DNA from: an uncultured Paracoccaceae bacterium
Lineage (GTDB): Bacteria; Pseudomonadota; Alphaproteobacteria; Rhodobacterales; Rhodobacteraceae
Length of the DNA stretch: 64,000 nucleotides
Assembly (NCBI GenBank): GCA_947498645.1
Contig: CANMKS010000001.1
Location: 1,402,032-1,466,031, forward strand
Direction of reading: 5' to 3'
Shown: positions 28,023-36,743 of the stretch, piece after piece
How positions within the stretch are numbered: position 1 is the stretch's first letter
How the letters are laid out: each line of letters starts with the position of its first letter
Notes under the pieces: model-generated
The model's database searches: none
What the model was told of the DNA's origin: nothing
The model's input: only the letters and a program-made list of their open reading frames with translations
Translations under genes and position numbers: made by a program

Positions 28023-29006
28023 ATGGAACAGAGTTTTTCACGACGGGATTTGTTGACACCGGGAGAGCTTCGCAGTCTTTCGGAACGCTCTGATCTGCGT
28101 GGTGGCCTGCAAATGGCCAGCCATGTGGGCGCGATCGTGATCGTCGGTATCCTGCACGCGCAGGCCTTGGGCAGCGGCTGGGTTTGGTTGACGGGGCTGG
28201 GCTTGGGTGTCTTGCTGAATTTTCTCTATGCAGCCCAGCATGAATTGAGTCACGCAACCGTCTTCAAGACGCGCAAGCTCAACGAAGTGTTTGGCCGGAT
28301 CATTGGCTTCATCCAGGTCTTTCCGCGCGACTTTGATCAGGTGATGCACTTCGCCCATCACCAATACACCCAGGATTGGGAGCGCGACGGCGAACTGGTG
28401 CGCGAACCTTACACGCTGACGACCTATCTTTTGTGGCTCAGCGGGATCACCTATTGGCGCAATCGGTTCTTTGGGGTCATTCGGCGCGCACGGGGAATCA
28501 TCATTGAGCCATTTATCCGCGCCGAGGAAGAAGCGATGATCATCCGCGAAAGCCGTCTGCATGTACTGGGCTATGCCGTGATTGCCTTGCTATCGGTGAT
28601 CTTCTCGTCCTGGGGTGCCCTGATTTTCTGGCTGATCCCGATGATCCTGACCAAGCCAATTCACCAATTACAAAACACCATCGAGCACCTGGGGCTGAGC
28701 CATGTGAACGACATCATGGAAAACACCCGCTCGACCCGCGCCAATGCGGTGCAACGCTGGCTGTGCTGGCAAATGCCCTATCATACCGCCCATCATACGT
28801 TTCCTGCGGTGCCGTTCTGGAAGCTGCGTGATCTGAATGACCGGATCGAGGCAAAGGCAGGCACGGTCCACCGTATGGGCTGGCTGGAGTTTCAGGTTCA
28901 GGTGATCGGCAAGCTGTTGACCAAGGACGAAAGCCAGTATCCGATGGATGAGGTCTGGGTGATCCCACGCTCTGGTGGTCGGGTGACCCGGATGCCAGCG
29001 GAATGA
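28023..29006 (+). CDS. Fatty acid desaturase family membrane protein
   Basis: A 327-residue di-iron membrane desaturase. Three histidine boxes are visible: AQHELSHATVF (HxxxH), HFAHHQYTQD (HxxHH) and HTAHHTFP (HxxHH). Hydrophobic helices lie around VGAIVIVGILHA, VWLTGLGLGVLLNFLYA and VIALLSVIFSSWGALIFWLI. It would insert a double bond into an acyl chain using O2. The start is uncertain: ATG 28023 (MEQSFSRRDLL) suits the family but has a repeat, not a ribosome-binding site, right before it; an ATG at 27970 would translate the repeat into the N-terminus. It is divergent from the FadH-like gene. Confidence 0.86.
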   Translation: MEQSFSRRDLLTPGELRSLSERSDLRGGLQMASHVGAIVIVGILHAQALGSGWVWLTGLGLGVLLNFLYAAQHELSHATVFKTRKLNEVFGRIIGFIQVFPRDFDQVMHFAHHQYTQDWERDGELVREPYTLTTYLLWLSGITYWRNRFFGVIRRARGIIIEPFIRAEEEAMIIRESRLHVLGYAVIALLSVIFSSWGALIFWLIPMILTKPIHQLQNTIEHLGLSHVNDIMENTRSTRANAVQRWLCWQMPYHTAHHTFPAVPFWKLRDLNDRIEAKAGTVHRMGWLEFQVQVIGKLLTKDESQYPMDEVWVIPRSGGRVTRMPAE

Positions 29007-29031
29007 CGCCTCAAGTCCGGGGTTGCAGCCT

Positions 29032-29877
29032 ATGATGAGGCAACTCAAGGTCTACACTTCGCTTTGGGCGATGCAGCCACATGACCAGACGGGTGTAAAG
29101 CTGCCCTACGATCAGGTGTGCGCGATGGTCGCGAGTGCCGGGTTTGACGGGATGGCGATTGATCTGGGCGCGTCCGACGTCGCTGTGGCCCATGCGGTGC
29201 GACCGCACATGGAGGCGAACAGGCTGACGCCGTTGATCGTGGCTTTTCCCAAAACCATAGAAAGCCTTGAAGGCACGTTGCACATGGCCGCCGATTTCGG
29301 CGCGCCTTTTGTCGATGTGATCGGGCAGGTGATGCCGATCGCCCTAGATGACATGGTGCCGGTGATTGAAACATGGATGGGCATGGCCGACCGGGTTGGT
29401 GTGCCGGTCCAGTTCGAGACGCACCGCAACTGCATCACCAACGACCTTTACACGACCCTGCAACTGCTTGACCGCATCCCTGAAATGCGAATTTGTGCGG
29501 ACCTGTCCCACTATGTCGTCGACCGGGAGTTCTGGTTTCCGCTGTCCGAACATGACCTCGGGTTGATGAGTCGCATCCTGCAACGCTCTGACAGTTTTCA
29601 GGGCCGTGTTGCGTCTCGCCAACAAATTCAGTTGCAGCTGGATTTTCCGCAGCACCAGAAATGGGTGGAACTGTTCAAAGGGTGGTGGCGCGAAGGTCTG
29701 GCCGATTGGCGGGCGCGAAATCCTTCGGGTGATTGCATCTTTGTTTGCGAACTCGGGCCGCCGGAATACGCGATGACAGGACCGGACGGTGCTGAGATGT
29801 CCAACCGCTGGGAAGAGGCGCAGCTGATCAAAGGCTGGGTGCGCGAGAATTGGGAAGAACTGGGTGGGGACGGGTAA
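29032..29877 (+). CDS. Xylose-isomerase-like TIM-barrel protein (sugar phosphate isomerase/epimerase family)
   Basis: A 281-residue protein with features of the AP endonuclease 2 / sugar phosphate isomerase superfamily: an early VCAMVASAGFDGMAIDLG strand-helix, VQFETHRNCITNDLYTTL (metal-ligand Glu and His), ICADLSHYVVDREF and a late IFVCELGPPEY. These fit a metal-dependent TIM barrel acting on a sugar or polyol, but the substrate is unknown. Two adjacent ATGs (29032, 29035) are possible starts. It follows the desaturase by 25 bp and may share its transcript. Confidence 0.75.
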   Translation: MMRQLKVYTSLWAMQPHDQTGVKLPYDQVCAMVASAGFDGMAIDLGASDVAVAHAVRPHMEANRLTPLIVAFPKTIESLEGTLHMAADFGAPFVDVIGQVMPIALDDMVPVIETWMGMADRVGVPVQFETHRNCITNDLYTTLQLLDRIPEMRICADLSHYVVDREFWFPLSEHDLGLMSRILQRSDSFQGRVASRQQIQLQLDFPQHQKWVELFKGWWREGLADWRARNPSGDCIFVCELGPPEYAMTGPDGAEMSNRWEEAQLIKGWVRENWEELGGDG

Positions 29878-30173
29878 ATATCGGGATCATGGTCCCGCTT
29901 GCAGGTATCCCTGCGCTTGATGCTCGTTGCGCCCACCCCATGCTAGTCCGAAATGATGCAGATATTAGCACAAGCGATCAGCGCGATTTCGGTTCGCTTT
30001 CGAGATCTTTGAAGTGTGCAAATTGATATGGAAAGACTTGGTACGCCTTAGCGACAAAGGCGTTCGTCGCCCTTGCTGCTTTGACCATGTATCCACCGCT
30101 CTCAACCCACGCTGATTGATGCATTGTGCTGGGGTGAGCGCAAATCAACAGAAAAATGGCGAATGAAGCTAAA

Positions 30174-30249
<76 letters not shown>

Positions 30250-30332
30250 ATCCGTGCAGCAATCACTGCGTGCTGCTCTTTAGGCAGCGGGCCGGGCGAG
30301 ATCAAGTCAAAAATCGCGCCCGCACTGGTCGT

Positions 30333-30659
30333 TTATTCGTCGTCGTTCTTGGCCACGTCGGCCAGTTCGTCAAGCGAGACTGTGTCGTCGTCATCATCTT
30401 CCAGAACATCATCGCCCAGATCAACGTCGTCATCATCGTCGTCATCATCGTCGAGAACCAGATCGTCGTCTTCTGCCTTCTCTTTGAGTTTGGTTGTCTG
30501 TGCATCCTCGGCATCGGCCGCCATGGTGCGGGTCTTGGATGTATCGACAGTCACCTCATTGCCCGTATAGGGGCTGATGATCGGCGTGGCGTTCAGGTCG
30601 TAAAAGCGTTTGCCGGTTTCCGGGCAAAGGCGCTTTGTGCCCCACTCTTCCTTAGGCAT
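30333..30659 (-). CDS. TIGR02300 family protein (FYDLN acid domain)
   Basis: A 108-residue protein with the family's opening: MPKEEWGTKRLCPETGKRFY then DLNATPIISPYTG, carrying a conserved FYDLN. The C-terminal half is extremely acidic, with an uninterrupted run of nine Asp and a further run of five, encoded by alternating GAC/GAT codons. The function is unknown; the N-terminus looks like a rudimentary metal-binding or RNA-associated domain. GAAGGGA precedes the ATG. It is transcribed leftward toward tRNA-Ala. Confidence 0.9.
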   Translation of the reverse strand: MPKEEWGTKRLCPETGKRFYDLNATPIISPYTGNEVTVDTSKTRTMAADAEDAQTTKLKEKAEDDDLVLDDDDDDDDDVDLGDDVLEDDDDDTVSLDELADVAKNDDE

Positions 30660-30769
30660 AGGCTATCCCTTCAAAAACATGTTCGGTCCCTTGCGGGTGA
30701 TCGGTGCCAACTGCCATAAGCAGTGGGGCGTGTCAAAGCCTTTGGCACGTAAAATATGAGTAGTTGGAT

Positions 30770-31459
30770 ATGGGCCGTCACACGCTTGAAGGCAACCCCC
30801 CGATTGATGTCACTTTGCGGCAGTCCGCGCGCGCCAAGCGTCTGTCCTTGCGTGTGTCGCGTCTGGATGGCCGTGTGACGCTGACGATGCCGCAGCATGC
30901 ACCGCTGCGCGAGGGAATCGCCTTTCTGCGCAGCAAGGAGGTTTGGCTGCGTGGGCATCTGGCCGATCTGCGCCCGGTCGCGAAAGCAGATGCTGGTGGC
31001 ACAGTGCTATTGCGTGGGAAAGCTGTGCCGATTCTGGCGGGGCCGTGGAAACGCGCGTCATTGACTGATGAAGGATTGCGTGTCGCTGAGGGTGCGCCTG
31101 CCGGTCCGCAGATAAAGGCCATTCTGCGCCACCAGGCGCGTGATGCGCTGGCTGTGGCCTCGGATCGATACGCGGCCGCTTTGGGCCGCAGCTATTCCCG
31201 ATTGACCATCAGAGACACCCGGTCGCGCTGGGGGTCTTGTTCGGCGCAGGGCGCGCTGATGTATTCCTGGCGCTTGATCATGGCGCCACCAGAGGTGTTG
31301 GATTATGTTGCCGCCCATGAAGTCGCCCATCTGGTCGAGATGAACCATCAGCCCGCGTTCTGGGCCACTGTGGCTACGATCCATCCCAACTATGCTGCCC
31401 CCCGCCAATGGTTGCGGGATCATGGTGATGCTTTGCACCGTGTGAGTTTTGACGATTGA
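30770..31459 (+). CDS. YgjP/SprT-like zinc metallopeptidase-domain protein
   Basis: A 229-residue protein of the YgjP-like family: an N-terminal beta-rich part (SARAKRLSLRVSRLDGRVTL) and a C-terminal zinc site VAAHEVAHLVEMNH (HExxH with the third His shortly after), preceded by RDTRSRWGSCSAQG and LMYSWRLIMAPP, both diagnostic. Proteolytic activity is assumed from the motif. The start at 30770 (MGRHTLEG) was chosen over a TTG 6 nt earlier. Divergent from the FYDLN gene. Confidence 0.88.
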   Translation: MGRHTLEGNPPIDVTLRQSARAKRLSLRVSRLDGRVTLTMPQHAPLREGIAFLRSKEVWLRGHLADLRPVAKADAGGTVLLRGKAVPILAGPWKRASLTDEGLRVAEGAPAGPQIKAILRHQARDALAVASDRYAAALGRSYSRLTIRDTRSRWGSCSAQGALMYSWRLIMAPPEVLDYVAAHEVAHLVEMNHQPAFWATVATIHPNYAAPRQWLRDHGDALHRVSFDD

Positions 31460-31472
31460 CCGGCCTGTTTTT

Positions 31473-31482
31473 TGTGATCACA
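31473..31482. promoter_or_regulatory. TGTGATCACA operator in front of the GntR/FCD gene
   Basis: A perfect 10-bp palindrome in the 31-bp gap between the YgjP-like stop and the GntR start, ending 8 bp before the ATG. The same decamer occurs as doublets before the suc and sdh operons. FCD-type GntR regulators bind short palindromes of the form T-N-GT-N-AC-N-A, which TTGTGATCACAA fits. Position over the translation start suggests autorepression (inference). Confidence 0.6.
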
Positions 31483-31490
31483 TTTGACCC

Positions 31491-32141
31491 ATGATGATCC
31501 AACCCCGCCCGCAGGACAGCACGACCGCCGCGCATGAGCGGGTGTATCGCGCGCTCCGCACCCGTATCATGCACGGAGAGATCCCCCCGGGGGAGGCGCT
31601 GACGCTGCGCGGTATCGGCAAGACTTACGACGTTTCCATGACGCCTGCGCGCGAGGCTGTGCGCCGTCTGGTGGCGGAAGGGGCGTTGTTCTTGTCTTCA
31701 TCCGGTCGGGTCTCGACACCTGCGCTGTCAAACGAGCGTATCGAGGAATTGGCCACGTTGCGCGCCTTGTTGGAGCCTGAACTGGCCTCGCGCGCCTTGC
31801 CACGTGCGCATTTCGCTTTGATCGAGCGTCTGGAGGCGATCAATCACAGTGTCAGCCAAGGGATCGCACGCCACGATGCGACAGGCTATATTCGGATGAA
31901 CCTGGAATTCCACCGCACGCTTTATCTGCGTGCCCAGGCCCCTGCGATGCTGGCAATGGCAGAAACAGTCTGGCTTCAGCTTGGGCCGACGATGCGCGCG
32001 CTTTACGGGCGGCTAAACCGGACAGAGCCGCCCTATAACCACAAGCTTATCCTCGCGGCCCTCAAAGCCGGGGATGAGCCGGGCTTGCGCCTTGCGGTGC
32101 GTTCTGACGCCACGCAGGGCCTGCGGATGCTCAAAGGTTAG
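31491..32141 (+). CDS. GntR family regulator, FCD (FadR) subfamily; candidate TCA-cycle regulator
   Basis: A 216-residue regulator. The N-terminal winged helix contains VYRALRTRIMHGEIPPGEAL, LRGIGKTYDVSMTPAREAVR and LVAEGALFLSSSGRV. The C-terminal FCD domain (about 80-210) shows ELATLRALLEPELASRAL, NLEFHRTLY with its metal-ligand His, and PPYNHKLILAALKAGD. FCD domains usually bind an organic acid. A TGTGATCACA palindrome lies 8 bp upstream of the start and matching doublets precede sucC and sdhC, so I infer that it controls those operons and itself. The 3' end overlaps the convergent TerB-like gene by 11 bp. Confidence 0.88.
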   Translation: MMIQPRPQDSTTAAHERVYRALRTRIMHGEIPPGEALTLRGIGKTYDVSMTPAREAVRRLVAEGALFLSSSGRVSTPALSNERIEELATLRALLEPELASRALPRAHFALIERLEAINHSVSQGIARHDATGYIRMNLEFHRTLYLRAQAPAMLAMAETVWLQLGPTMRALYGRLNRTEPPYNHKLILAALKAGDEPGLRLAVRSDATQGLRMLKG

Positions 32142-32973
32142 GTGGGTAGTTGTCGAGATCTGCAATGGCGAGGTTCATGACCCTGCGAAAGTCTTCGCCG
32201 GGCATCCCGATACCGTAAGCCAGGTTTGACAGAAACTCATGCTCTGCTGGCAGGATGCGCCCGCTGGCCAGGGCCACGTAAAATGCGCCTTGCATCATGG
32301 TATCTTTTTCACTGTCGCGCATCCCTTTGCCAAAGTTGATAAAGTCCTGCGAGCTGAGGTTCATATCAAGATGGTCGGTGATGCGGATGATATCAGCGGC
32401 CAGCACATTGCGGCGCGTCAGGCGTCGGGCGGTCTGGCCAATCAGGGCAATCTCGTTCGAGGCGACCATTCCGTCGCATTTACCCACATAACAAAGCACG
32501 TCCAGAATCCGTTTTGATGCTTTCTTGCGCATCCGCGCGCGCGGATCGAGGCCCAGAATGGATTTAAGACGGCGAATGATGACAGCGATCAGACCCAAAG
32601 CAAGTGCCACCCAAATCCCGTAGTTCTGCACGGTGCGGCGAATGCCATTCTTGGGTTCAGTGGGGATTGTCGGATCAACAAGGTTCAGCGACTGTGCCGT
32701 TTCCATCTGCTCGGCACTGAAAGACCGGTCCGGTTCAGAGGCGCAACGATCATCGGCCAGCGCATAGCCCGTGATATCGCTGGTCAACGTAAAGCCCAAA
32801 ATCCGAAAGTCATTTGTGACATAGCACAATGACATCTTGGTATTGTCGGGGCCGGGGATCTGAGTCTGGTCCACAAACTCTAGATCGGGGAACATGCCTG
32901 TATTCGCCGTAAAGGCGTAGGCGGGGCTGCTGAGCATCACACATAGCAACAAAAGGGTCGTGAACCGCTTCAT
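32131..32973 (-). CDS. Exported/membrane protein with C-terminal TerB-like domain
   Basis: A 280-residue protein with a signal peptide (MKRFTTLLLLCVMLSSPAYA). A first domain of about 90 residues holds two cysteines (LCYVTN, DDRCASEP) and is probably periplasmic. A transmembrane helix at about 117-134 (YGIWVALALGLIAVIIRR) is followed by a cytoplasmic all-helical domain (RILDVLCYVGKCDGMVASNE through MPGEDFRRVM) resembling the tellurite-resistance TerB fold. I recognise no specific function. Monocistronic, convergent with the GntR gene. Confidence 0.75.
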   Translation of the reverse strand: MKRFTTLLLLCVMLSSPAYAFTANTGMFPDLEFVDQTQIPGPDNTKMSLCYVTNDFRILGFTLTSDITGYALADDRCASEPDRSFSAEQMETAQSLNLVDPTIPTEPKNGIRRTVQNYGIWVALALGLIAVIIRRLKSILGLDPRARMRKKASKRILDVLCYVGKCDGMVASNEIALIGQTARRLTRRNVLAADIIRITDHLDMNLSSQDFINFGKGMRDSEKDTMMQGAFYVALASGRILPAEHEFLSNLAYGIGMPGEDFRRVMNLAIADLDNYPPNL

Positions 32974-33177
32974 TTGGATTCTCGGTTTATTTTACTCAAT
33001 ATCGCAACAACGAACCTAAAGAATGTGGCGTGCTTATGTCCTTGAGTGGAGAAAATACTGAATTTTCAAGCGGCTCTTGCACCAATGACACAGTCGGCAA
33101 AACCGCTGTTGAAATGGTCAAGGTGCGCATCGTGTGCCACCCGATGCGCGGGCCGCACACGACAGTGTTCGCAGGGT

Positions 33178-34566
33178 CTAGGCGTGAATTGCGCCGTCAC
33201 CGCAGGCCAATGCGGCTTCGCGCACGGCTTCTGAGTAGGTTGGATGCGCGTGGCAAGTCCGGGCGATATCTTCGGCAGCTGCACCGAACTCCATCGCCAC
33301 GCAGATTTCATGGATCAGATCGCCCGCCATAGGGCCGATGATATGCGCGCCCAGCACCCTGTCGGTTGTCGCATCCACAAGGATTTTCACGAAACCTTCG
33401 CCCGCAAAATTGGCCTTGGCCCGTGCGTTGCCCATGAAGGGGAACTTGCCAACCTTGTACTTACGTCCTTGTTCTTTCAGGGTTTCTTCGGTTTCGCCAA
33501 CATTGGCGACCTCTGGGTGCGTATAGATCACACCGGGGATGACACCGTAGTTTACATGCGGATGCTGACCTGCAATCCCTTCGGCAACCGCCATGCCTTC
33601 GTCTTCGGCTTTGTGCGCCAGCATTGGCCCGTCAATTGCGTCGCCGATGGCATAGATCCCCGCCACATTCGTGGCATAGCGGTCGTTGGTCTTGATCTGG
33701 CCGCGCTCTGACACTTCAACGCCCAAACTCTCTAGGCCCAGACCATCGGTGTAGGGTTTGCGGCCTGTGGCCACCAGAACGGTGTCAGCCACGACGCTGT
33801 GTTCGCTGTCGTCCTTACGCAGTTTGTAGGTGACGGTGGCCTTGCCGCCTTTGACCGTGGCGCCCTGTACGGCGGCACCCATTGTAAACTTGAGCCCCTG
33901 TTTCTTCAGCATTCGTTGGAACGTCTTGGCGATCTCTGCGTCCATGCCGGGGGTGATGGCATCGAGGAATTCGATCACCTCAACCTCTGCGCCCAATCGG
34001 GCATAAACCGACCCCAGTTCCAGCCCGATGACGCCTGCACCAATCACGACGAGTTTCTTCGGCACTTTGCCCAGTTCCAGCGCACCGGTCGAGGTCACAA
34101 CCGTTTTTTCATCGACCTCGACACCGGGCAGGGATGACGGTTCCGACCCTGAGGCGATGATGATGTTCTTGGCGTCATGGACGTCATCACCAACCTTGAC
34201 CTTGCCCGCCTCGGGGATAGAGGCCCAGCCTTTGATCCAGTCTACCTTGTTCTTTTTGAATAGAAATTCGATGCCGCCGGTGTTCTGGCCGATCGTCTCG
34301 GCCTTGTATTGCAGCATCTGTTTCCAATCGACCGACGGCGCTTTGCCCTTCAGGCCCATGGTTGCGAAGTTATGCTCTGCCTCATGCAGCATGTGGGTGG
34401 CGTGCAGCAGTGCCTTGGAGGGGATGCAGCCCACGTTCAAACAGGTGCCGCCAAGCGTTTCGCGGCCTTCGACGCAGGCCACTTTCATCCCCAGTTGGGC
34501 GCAACGGATCGCGCAGACATAGCCGCCGGGGCCGGAGCCGATTACGATGACATCATAGCTGGACAT
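33178..34566 (-). CDS. lpdA: Dihydrolipoyl dehydrogenase (E3 of 2-oxoglutarate dehydrogenase)
   Basis: A 462-residue flavoprotein disulfide reductase. The FAD motif [19 protein letters not shown], redox disulfide [16 protein letters not shown] motif [19 protein letters not shown] and the C-terminal [13 protein letters not shown] (catalytic His-Glu) are intact. It re-oxidises the lipoyl group of SucB. It is the last gene of the leftward suc cluster, after sucB, a small gene and a MAPEG gene. The start at 34566 is set by AAGGAG 6 nt upstream; the longer reading to 34623 is not supported. Confidence 0.95.
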   Translation of the reverse strand: MSSYDVIVIGSGPGGYVCAIRCAQLGMKVACVEGRETLGGTCLNVGCIPSKALLHATHMLHEAEHNFATMGLKGKAPSVDWKQMLQYKAETIGQNTGGIEFLFKKNKVDWIKGWASIPEAGKVKVGDDVHDAKNIIIASGSEPSSLPGVEVDEKTVVTSTGALELGKVPKKLVVIGAGVIGLELGSVYARLGAEVEVIEFLDAITPGMDAEIAKTFQRMLKKQGLKFTMGAAVQGATVKGGKATVTYKLRKDDSEHSVVADTVLVATGRKPYTDGLGLESLGVEVSERGQIKTNDRYATNVAGIYAIGDAIDGPMLAHKAEDEGMAVAEGIAGQHPHVNYGVIPGVIYTHPEVANVGETEETLKEQGRKYKVGKFPFMGNARAKANFAGEGFVKILVDATTDRVLGAHIIGPMAGDLIHEICVAMEFGAAAEDIARTCHAHPTYSEAVREAALACGDGAIHA

Positions 34567-34627
34567 GGGGGTCTCCTTGGGCAATTTTTCGTGTCGGCAA
34601 AGCGTCGGGCTTTTGTCGGGCACAGTA

Positions 34628-35038
34628 TCATATCAGGGCTGACACTATCATCAGCATGGTTGAGAGGAACCCCACAAACCAGATCAGCGAACGCCAGGGG
34701 GCGAGGCCAAAGTAGTAGGCGGGGATGTAGAGGATGCGGGCGGCTAGATAGGTCCACGCGCAGATGGCGCTGAACCCGGTGCCTTTGTCGCCAAGGGTGA
34801 CGACAACGACGGCGATGGTGAAGAGGATCAGCGCCTCAAAATGGTTGTTCATCGCGCGGATCAAGCGGCCGGTTTTGTCGCTGACCTGTTCGACCATGGG
34901 TTTGCCCATGCGGCTGGTGTCGCGGGGGGACAGTGTCTTGCCGACACCAAGTTCGATATTGGCAGGGATCGCCATCAGGGTGAACTGGACGCCTTGGAGG
35001 AGGGCGGCGAGGGCGAGGACGGTGAGCTCGGCGGTCAT
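34628..35038 (-). CDS. MAPEG family membrane protein
   Basis: A 136-residue protein with four hydrophobic helices and MAPEG landmarks: [20 protein letters not shown], then [22 protein letters not shown] (the conserved Asn-x-x-E type helix) and [25 protein letters not shown] proteins include glutathione-dependent enzymes of eicosanoid metabolism; bacterial forms are mostly uncharacterised. It lies between the small coiled-coil gene and lpdA inside the suc transcription unit. Confidence 0.85.
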   Translation of the reverse strand: MTAELTVLALAALLQGVQFTLMAIPANIELGVGKTLSPRDTSRMGKPMVEQVSDKTGRLIRAMNNHFEALILFTIAVVVVTLGDKGTGFSAICAWTYLAARILYIPAYYFGLAPWRSLIWFVGFLSTMLMIVSALI

Positions 35039-35039
35039 T

Positions 35040-35396
35040 TCACTTGCGTCCTTGCATCAAGTCTGTTCGCATTTCGGCCTTAACGATGCTGAGAGTGGCA
35101 TCCCGACGGTCCGTTCCGGGATCTGTTTCTAGCATTTCTTCTAACGCAATAATTAACTGCTTTGAGGCCACAAGTTCTGTCCTAAACCACCAATAGCCGA
35201 TCTCGGATTGTGTCTTGTTGGTTGGTCCGCTGCTCATTTGATCATGCCAAGCCTTTAGCAGTCCACTGTAGGCTTCTTTTCTTTCAGCAAATAGCTGCTT
35301 GGCATCCTGAGATCTTCCCGATAGCCAAGACTGGACAAGAACCGTGATCAAAGAGCCAATACCTAACGCACCAACAATTGTGACAACCTGTTCCAA
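35040..35396 (-). CDS. Hypothetical protein with one N-terminal membrane helix
   Basis: A 118-residue protein I do not recognise. A single N-terminal helix (VVTIVGALGIGSLITVLVQSWL) is followed by a charged, helical cytoplasmic part (DAKQLFAERKEAYSGLLKAW; LIIALEEMLETDPG). This helix-plus-coiled layout is common in small accessory proteins. Its stop is separated by one base from the MAPEG start, so the two are coupled. It is AT-richer than the suc genes around it, which suggests a later arrival (inference). Confidence 0.65.
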   Translation of the reverse strand: MEQVVTIVGALGIGSLITVLVQSWLSGRSQDAKQLFAERKEAYSGLLKAWHDQMSSGPTNKTQSEIGYWWFRTELVASKQLIIALEEMLETDPGTDRRDATLSIVKAEMRTDLMQGRK

Positions 35397-35495
35397 CTAT
35401 TGTCTCCGCCCGGCTTGCCGGGCAGTGCCCACCCCACGGTCCGGGAGCTGCCCTGTGTTCGTCTGGTTTTGCATTGTCATCATGTCGCGTTTTGC

Positions 35496-35539
35496 GCGTG
35501 GGTTTCACCCACCCTACGTAGGGTGGGTGAAACCCACGC
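35496..35539. repeat. 44-bp perfect palindrome made of two repeat units head to head (copy 2)
   Basis: The 22-nt unit at 35496-35517 (starting GCGTGGGTTTCACCCACC) is followed with no spacer by its exact reverse complement at 35518-35539. It starts 11 bp after the sucB stop and lies before the small gene. Each unit is itself a small hairpin, and the whole could form a very stable cruciform or RNA stem. It may protect the 3' end of the suc mRNA or attenuate read-through. Confidence 0.85.
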
Positions 35540-35549
35540 ACTTGATCAA

Positions 35550-36743
35550 TCACAAATCCATCAACAACCGCCGTGGATCCTCAAGCGCTTCTTTCACCCG
35601 CACAAGGAACGTCACCGCCCCTTTGCCGTCCACGATCCGGTGGTCGTAGGACAGGGCCAGATACATCATGGGCCGGATCACGACCTGACCGCCAATCGCC
35701 ATTGGGCGGTCCTGGATTTTGTGCATACCCAAAATACCCGACTGCGGTGGGTTCAGGATGGGGGAGGACATCAGCGAGCCGTAAACGCCTCCGTTGGAGA
35801 TCGTGAAGGTGCCGCCTTGCATTTCGGCCATGCTCAGCTTGCCGTCGCGGGCTTTCGCGCCCATTTCGGCAATCGCTTTTTCGATGCCTGCGAATGACAT
35901 CTGATCAGCGTCATTGATCACCGGCACGACAAGGCCGGTGGGTGTGCCTGCGGCGATGCCCATGTTGACGTAGTTTTTATACACAACATCAGTGCCGTCG
36001 ATTTCGGCGTTCACTTCGGGCACTTCGTTCAGCGCGTGAATACAGGCCTTGGTAAAGAACGACATAAAGCCCAGCTTCACGCCGTGCTTCTTCAGGAACA
36101 GGTCTTTGTATTCGGTACGCAGAGCCATCACCTCGGTCATGTCGACCTCGTTGTAGGTGGTCAGCATGGCGGCGGTGTTCTGGCTGTCTTTCAGGCGCTT
36201 GGCGATGGTCTGGCGCAGACGGGTCATTTTGACCCGCTCTTCGCGGTCGGCCTGATCGGCGGCGACTGGTGCGCGCGGTGCTGGCGCCGATGAAGGCGCA
36301 GGAGCGGCTGATGTGAGTGCGTTGAGCACATCCTCTTTCATCACGCGGCCGTCTTTGCCGGTGCCTGCGACATCAGAGAGGTTGTTTTCAGCCATCAGCT
36401 TTTTGGCCGACGGGGCGTCTTCGACATCTTTTGTGGCCGCTGCAGGTGTTGGGGCGGCTTCTGCCTTTGGTTCTTCTTTCTTCGCGGCGGGTGCCGGCGC
36501 TGCGTCGCCTTCGACGATTTGTGCCAGCAGGGCGTCAACACCAACGGTTTCGCCTTCGGCGGCGACGATTTCCGACAGAGTGCCAGCGACGGGGCTTGGC
36601 ACCTCGACCGTGACCTTGTCGGTTTCGAGTTCGCACAGCATTTCATCAACGGCAACAGCATCGCCGGGTTGTTTGAACCATGTGGCCACGGTGGCCTCTG
36701 TCACGGATTCGCCAAGGGTTGGGACGCGGACTTCGGTGCTCAT
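35550..36743 (-). CDS. sucB: 2-oxoglutarate dehydrogenase E2, dihydrolipoamide succinyltransferase
   Basis: A 397-residue E2. Domains in order: lipoyl domain (1-77) with the lipoylated Lys in [10 protein letters not shown], an Ala/Pro/Lys linker, the E3-binding domain ([19 protein letters not shown]), a second linker, and the catalytic domain ending [20 protein letters not shown] with the His and Asp of acyl transfer. It accepts succinyl from SucA and passes it to CoA. The start at 36743 shares its A with the sucA stop (TAATG), so the two are translationally coupled. Confidence 0.96.
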   Translation of the reverse strand: MSTEVRVPTLGESVTEATVATWFKQPGDAVAVDEMLCELETDKVTVEVPSPVAGTLSEIVAAEGETVGVDALLAQIVEGDAAPAPAAKKEEPKAEAAPTPAAATKDVEDAPSAKKLMAENNLSDVAGTGKDGRVMKEDVLNALTSAAPAPSSAPAPRAPVAADQADREERVKMTRLRQTIAKRLKDSQNTAAMLTTYNEVDMTEVMALRTEYKDLFLKKHGVKLGFMSFFTKACIHALNEVPEVNAEIDGTDVVYKNYVNMGIAAGTPTGLVVPVINDADQMSFAGIEKAIAEMGAKARDGKLSMAEMQGGTFTISNGGVYGSLMSSPILNPPQSGILGMHKIQDRPMAIGGQVVIRPMMYLALSYDHRIVDGKGAVTFLVRVKEALEDPRRLLMDL

